Positions 14,677 to 17,610 of a DNA stretch of 17,610 bases are shown piece by piece. Positions within the stretch are counted from its first letter, which is position 1, and each line of letters starts with the position of its first letter. Source of the stretch: an uncultured Collinsella sp. (GTDB taxonomy: Bacteria > Actinomycetota > Coriobacteriia > Coriobacteriales > Coriobacteriaceae); contig CAKUEU010000035.1 in the NCBI GenBank assembly GCA_934646865.1, forward strand, positions 1-17,610, given 5' to 3'. The notes beneath the pieces were generated by a model. It made no database searches and was not told where the DNA came from. It saw only the letters and a list, made by a program, of their open reading frames with translations. Position numbers and translations under genes: made by a program.

Positions 14677-15315
14677 TTAAAACTCGGCAAACTCGGGAGT
14701 GCCGACCTCGATCTCCTCGCGGCCAGCCATAAGCTCGCGCATCTTAGTGCAAAACGGCTCCTGCTCCCCCGCCTTAAACACCAAATGAAGTGTCACAGCG
14801 TCCGCGTAGTCAGTGTCCGAAACCTTGGCGCCCGAGTCCTGTGCCAAACGAAGTACTTGCTCATACTGCGGATAGGCCACATGTACGTCAACGGGCACGA
14901 CACTTGTCATCTCGACGATCTGCCCGGCCTGCTGGGCCGCAGCCACCGCCGCCTGTGTCGCCGCCGTATAGGCGCGCACCAGACCTCCGGGCCCCAACAA
15001 CGTGCCGCCAAAATAGCGCGTCACCACACAGCATACGTTTTTGAGTTCCGCACCACGAAGCACCTCGAGCGTCGGCATGCCGCTTGTACGGCTCGGTTCA
15101 CCGTCATCGCTCTGGCGCTCGCGCCCATCGACCAAAATCCATGCGGGCACATTATGACGAGCATCGTAATGGCGCTTGCGAACCATCTCGATAAAGGCGT
15201 TTGCCTCGTCCTCGGACTCAATATGGACCAGCTGGGCAATAAAACGACTCTTGCGGTCGACAAACTCGCCCATAGCCTCAACATTCGATTGCAAAGTAAA
15301 ATAGCTGTCCAACAA
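14677..15315 (-). CDS. YigZ/IMPACT family protein (TTG start)
   Basis: A 212-residue cytoplasmic protein of the UPF0029/IMPACT family. It starts at one of two adjacent TTG codons (15315 or 15312), preceded by GAGGGG; no ATG or GTG fits. Motifs are the EFVDRKSRFIAQL start (17-29), HNVPAWIL (54-61), SDDGEPSRTSGMP (69-81; the family usually has SDDGEPSGTAG) and VVTRYFGGTLLGPGGLVRAY (97-116). The C-terminal 75 residues form the usual EF-G domain-V-like fold. Yeast and human relatives regulate translation through Gcn1; the bacterial role is unclear. A terminator follows directly. Confidence 0.9.
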   Translation of the reverse strand: MLDSYFTLQSNVEAMGEFVDRKSRFIAQLVHIESEDEANAFIEMVRKRHYDARHNVPAWILVDGRERQSDDGEPSRTSGMPTLEVLRGAELKNVCCVVTRYFGGTLLGPGGLVRAYTAATQAAVAAAQQAGQIVEMTSVVPVDVHVAYPQYEQVLRLAQDSGAKVSDTDYADAVTLHLVFKAGEQEPFCTKMRELMAGREEIEVGTPEFAEF

Positions 15316-15614
15316 AGCCCCTCAAACAAAAGCAAAGCAACAAACAGCCTCAATAATACGGCAAAGGCAGCACTGGTACCCTCGCTAACAAGAACGGAAA
15401 TGCCGATGATTCCGTCAACGAAAGCGAGAACCCGCCAGCGCGAGCAAGGTGCCTTGAAAGACGAGATCGCAACAAAAATGAGGCTGCCGATGACCAGGTA
15501 AAGACAGCGAGACGGCGTCAGCTGAGTCGATTTGGCCCGAAAGAGGAGGGAGCACGCCTTATGGCGGCGACCGACGAATGAGCGCCAAATCGGCCAGCTG
15601 ACGTCGTCGCAGCG
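15316..15614 (-). pseudogene. possible 5'-truncated membrane-protein remnant
   Basis: This 310-base gap has no normal gene, but one minus frame stays open from a stop at 15617 into yigZ. It reads as strongly hydrophobic protein, for example LYLVIGSLIFVAISSF and later GIIGISVLVSEGTSAAFAVL, then LLRLFVALLLFEG. No ATG or GTG start is seen, and the only starts in the hydrophobic part are TTG codons near 15353. The upstream side runs into the inverted repeat at 15507-15610. I read it as the decayed or repeat-truncated end of a small multi-span protein. Chance cannot be excluded. Confidence 0.3.
15507..15610. repeat. imperfect long inverted repeat downstream of rnpB
   Basis: Arms 15507-15536 and 15584-15610 share GTCAGCTG and CGATTTGGC blocks in inverted order, giving a stem of about 26 pairs with small bulges around a 47-base centre. 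It lies just after rnpB on its strand. It could help terminate or process that RNA, or be a dispersed palindromic repeat. No U-tract directly follows. Confidence 0.6.
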
Positions 15615-15625
15615 TCAACAAGAAA

Positions 15626-15987
15626 GCTGAGTGGGCCTATAAGCCGGGTTCTGTCGTGAACGGTCATTTATCTTGTCTGCACGTTACCGTGCAGCTCCAC
15701 GCACGCTACCCGAACGCGGACCGGGCCGGCCCATAGCGTTCCTATTCGCGCTTGCTCCGGATGGGGCTTGCCAAGCCGCCGTGTTGCCACGACGCTGGTG
15801 GTCTCTTACACCACCGTTTCAGCTTTTCCCTTTACGCCTTGCGGCGCAGGTGGGAGTCTTCTTTTCTGCGGCGCTTTCCGTCGGATCACTCCGCCCGGCC
15901 GTTAGCCGGCATCCCGCCCTCTGGAGCCCGGACTTTCCTCACGCGCACTGCAAGCAGTACATCGCGCGACCGTCTGGCCCACTCAGC
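15626..15987 (-). ncRNA. rnpB: RNase P RNA (bacterial type A)
   Basis: About 362 bases. The ends pair as the P1 helix (GCTGAGTGGGCC / GGCCCACTCAGC). Inside, on minus, are the universally conserved GAGGAAAGTCCGGGCTCC near the 5' end, the ACGGTAACGTGCAGA-type region and ACAGAACCCGGCTTA near the 3' end, all standard for bacterial RNase P RNA, which trims tRNA 5' leaders. The ends are set by P1 and could shift by a few bases. A short T-rich run follows the 3' side. Protein frames over this region are spurious. Confidence 0.95.
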
Positions 15988-16249
15988 AGTGAAAGAGTGT
16001 AGCACACCGCCACTGCAGGCAATGGCACAACACAAGCGCTCGACACGATAAACCAAGAACCGCCCATGCGTTACAATAATCGCGTCGATGGGCAACGTCG
16101 TCAGTCGAGACGCGACCGCGCTCCGCACCCCTCCGTCTACTCGGTGCGTTCCCGCCTCCTCCCCGAGGCGGGATGTCGGCGTTTTTTCATGCCGCGACAA
16201 CTCAATAGCTAACGGACGACCTAGGCGGCAATCTGCCGTTTCGCTCGCA
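15988..16249. promoter_or_regulatory. rnpB promoter and rest of the rnpB-rpsA gap
   Basis: On minus, TACACT (15996-16001) places the start near 15988, matching the P1 end; TTGCCT lies 15 bases upstream as a possible -35. The rest of the gap (with the rpsA terminator, 323 bases) has no gene. On plus it shows TACAAT (16072-16077) and a GC hairpin CCCGCCTC/GAGGCGGG (16151-16172), then T6 after a 9-base gap, a possible but weak small-transcript signature. Confidence 0.5.
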
Positions 16250-16286
16250 AAACAAAAAGGGACCCGCCCTTTCAGGCGGATCCCTT
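16250..16286 (-). terminator. rpsA terminator
   Basis: On minus, AAGGGATCCGCC (16275-16286) and GGCGGGTCCCTT (16257-16268) form a 12-bp stem with one G-U pair and a 6-base loop, followed by TTTGTTTTG. It begins 24 bases after the rpsA stop. Confidence 0.85.
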
Positions 16287-16310
16287 CAAACAAGTGATCG
16301 TCAAACCGAT

Positions 16311-17477
16311 TTACTCGGCGTCGGTCTCCTCGTCCTTCTTCTCGGAAGGCAGCGGGGTAACCTCGATCTCGACGCCCAGAGTCTCAGCAGCGGACTTCAT
16401 GGACAGGGAGATGCGACGACGGTCGAGGTCGATCTCCATGACCTTGACCTGAACCTTGTCGCCCACGTGGGTGACCTGAGAAGGCTGATCGACGTGCTTG
16501 TTGGCCATCTCGGAGATGTGCACCAGGCCCTCGATGCCCTGGCCCAGGTCGACGAAAGCGCCGAACGGGACAAGCTTGGTCACAGTGCCCTCGACGATAG
16601 CGCCGACGGGGTACTTCTTGACCAGTGCGCGCCACGGATCCTCGGTGGTCTGCTTGAGACCCAGGGAGATGCGCTCGCGGTTGAGATCGACGTCGAGAAC
16701 CTCGACCTCGACCTCCTGGCCGACCTTGACAACCTCGGAAGGATGGTTGACGTGGTTCCAGGAGAGCTCGGAGATGTGGATGAGGCCGTCGATACCGCCG
16801 AGGTCGACGAAGGCGCCGAAGTCGACGATGGAGGAAACGGTGCCCTGGAGACGCATGCCAGACTTGAGCTTGGACAGGATCTCGGAGCGCTCGGCCTTAC
16901 GGGACTCCTCGAGCACGACGCGACGGGAGAGGACGACGTTGTTGCGGTTGCGGTCCATCTCGATGACGCGGGCCTCGATGCGGGTGCCCATGTAGGAGGT
17001 GAGGTCCTTGACACGACGGAGGTCGACGAGGGAAGCGGGCAGGAAGCCACGCAGGCCGATGTCGAGGATCAGGCCGCCCTTGACAACCTCGATAACCTCG
17101 CCCTCGACGTTCTCGCCGGAGTTGAACTTCTCCTCGATGCGGTTCCAAGCACGCTCGTACTCGGCACGCTTCTTGGACAGGACCAGACGACCGTCCTTGT
17201 CCTCCTTCTGGAGAACCAGAGCCTCGATGGGATCACCGAGTGCAACGATGTCTGCAGGGTTAGCGTCCTTGCGGATGGACAGCTCGCGGACCGGGATAAC
17301 GCCCTCGGACTTGAATCCGATGTCAACGAGCACCTCGTCATGCTCGATCTTAACGACAGTGCCGTTAACGAGATCGCCCTCATCAAAGTCGGTAATCGTA
17401 CCGTCGATGAGGTTGTTCATCTCCTCCTCGTTGACATCGTCAAGAGAGAAAATGGACGAGTTCTGAATCTCACTCAA
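16311..17477 (-). CDS. rpsA: 30S ribosomal protein S1 (four S1 domains)
   Basis: 388 residues. The start is TTG 17477, with AAAGGGG 7 bases upstream; no in-frame ATG or GTG lies near. Four S1 (OB-fold) RNA-binding domains are visible at about 35-103, 122-187, 207-275 and 293-361. The last two have the classic VDFGAFVDLGGIDGLIHISE and VPFGAFVDLGQGIEGLVHISE pattern; the second, with VVKGGLILDIGLRGFLPASLV, is the divergent type seen in true S1. An acidic tail ends the protein. Six domains are usual in proteobacteria; four is common in Gram-positives and actinobacteria. It binds mRNA on the 30S subunit to aid initiation. Confidence 0.93.
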   Translation of the reverse strand: MSEIQNSSIFSLDDVNEEEMNNLIDGTITDFDEGDLVNGTVVKIEHDEVLVDIGFKSEGVIPVRELSIRKDANPADIVALGDPIEALVLQKEDKDGRLVLSKKRAEYERAWNRIEEKFNSGENVEGEVIEVVKGGLILDIGLRGFLPASLVDLRRVKDLTSYMGTRIEARVIEMDRNRNNVVLSRRVVLEESRKAERSEILSKLKSGMRLQGTVSSIVDFGAFVDLGGIDGLIHISELSWNHVNHPSEVVKVGQEVEVEVLDVDLNRERISLGLKQTTEDPWRALVKKYPVGAIVEGTVTKLVPFGAFVDLGQGIEGLVHISEMANKHVDQPSQVTHVGDKVQVKVMEIDLDRRRISLSMKSAAETLGVEIEVTPLPSEKKDEETDAE

Positions 17478-17610
17478 AGGTGGACCCCTTTCGAACTACG
17501 GGGCCCCGATTGCTAGGACCTACAGAAGGGTGCGACAAGCACACAACGTTTAGGAACACTCGGGAGCCGACAGATACTAATGTGACGCTTATGCAATCAC
17601 GTTCGTATAG
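17478..17610 (-). promoter_or_regulatory. rpsA leader and probable promoter
   Basis: On minus, TAGTAT (17574-17579) is a good -10 without a clear -35. It would give a leader of about 90 bases. The leader contains a CGGGGCCCCG palindrome (about 17499-17508) close to the ribosome site, which could form a hairpin affecting translation. S1 is autoregulated in E. coli; whether that applies here is unknown. Confidence 0.4.

Noticed and set aside
15673..16002. Protein-coding frames over the RNase P RNA region
   Set aside because: The RNA's paired ends and conserved core explain the segment; the frames lack ribosome sites and recognisable protein features.

Overview
The window looks like chromosome from a high-G+C anaerobic actinobacterium of the class Coriobacteriia, most likely Collinsella or a close relative. 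This is an inference from the GC-rich codon use, the mix of anaerobic enzyme families, a bacterial RNase P RNA, a short four-domain ribosomal protein S1, and short palindromic repeats of a kind I associate with Collinsella. No species call can be proven from the window alone.

Left part (1-7015, all minus strand): a partial 2-hydroxyacyl-CoA dehydratase/benzoyl-CoA reductase-type protein leaves the left edge. It is preceded by a 450-base gap. Next comes a molybdenum block. In transcription order it is moeA, mogA, a terminator, an AT-rich operator/promoter region, modA, an intercistronic terminator, modB and modC. Together these genes take up molybdate (ModABC) and insert it into molybdopterin (MogA, MoeA). 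The modB product is unusual: about 165 residues of secreted sequence are fused in front of the permease. An 8-base motif, TAATCTGA, occurs twice upstream of modA and once upstream of the dehydratase-like gene, which suggests a shared regulator.

Middle part (7228-11200): a CLC antiporter whose motifs match the fluoride-exporting CLC-F clade and a diacylglycerol-kinase-like lipid kinase lie on plus. On minus are a small GGQ-motif release-factor-like protein and xanthine phosphoribosyltransferase. The gaps hold three different palindromic or inverted-repeat elements: a 28-bp perfect hairpin, a GGGAC palindrome that doubles as a terminator, and a 136-bp element with 20-bp terminal inverted repeats.

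Right part (11200-17610): a DHA2-type MFS exporter, O-acetylhomoserine sulfhydrylase (metY), a divergent C_GCAxxG_C_C redox-type protein, a YigZ/IMPACT protein with a TTG start, a degenerate membrane-protein reading frame abutting another inverted repeat, the RNase P RNA gene (rnpB), and rpsA with a TTG start. Most genes carry clear Shine-Dalgarno sequences, and several are closed by GC-rich hairpins with U-tracts. I see no phage, transposase, CRISPR array, tRNA or rRNA.
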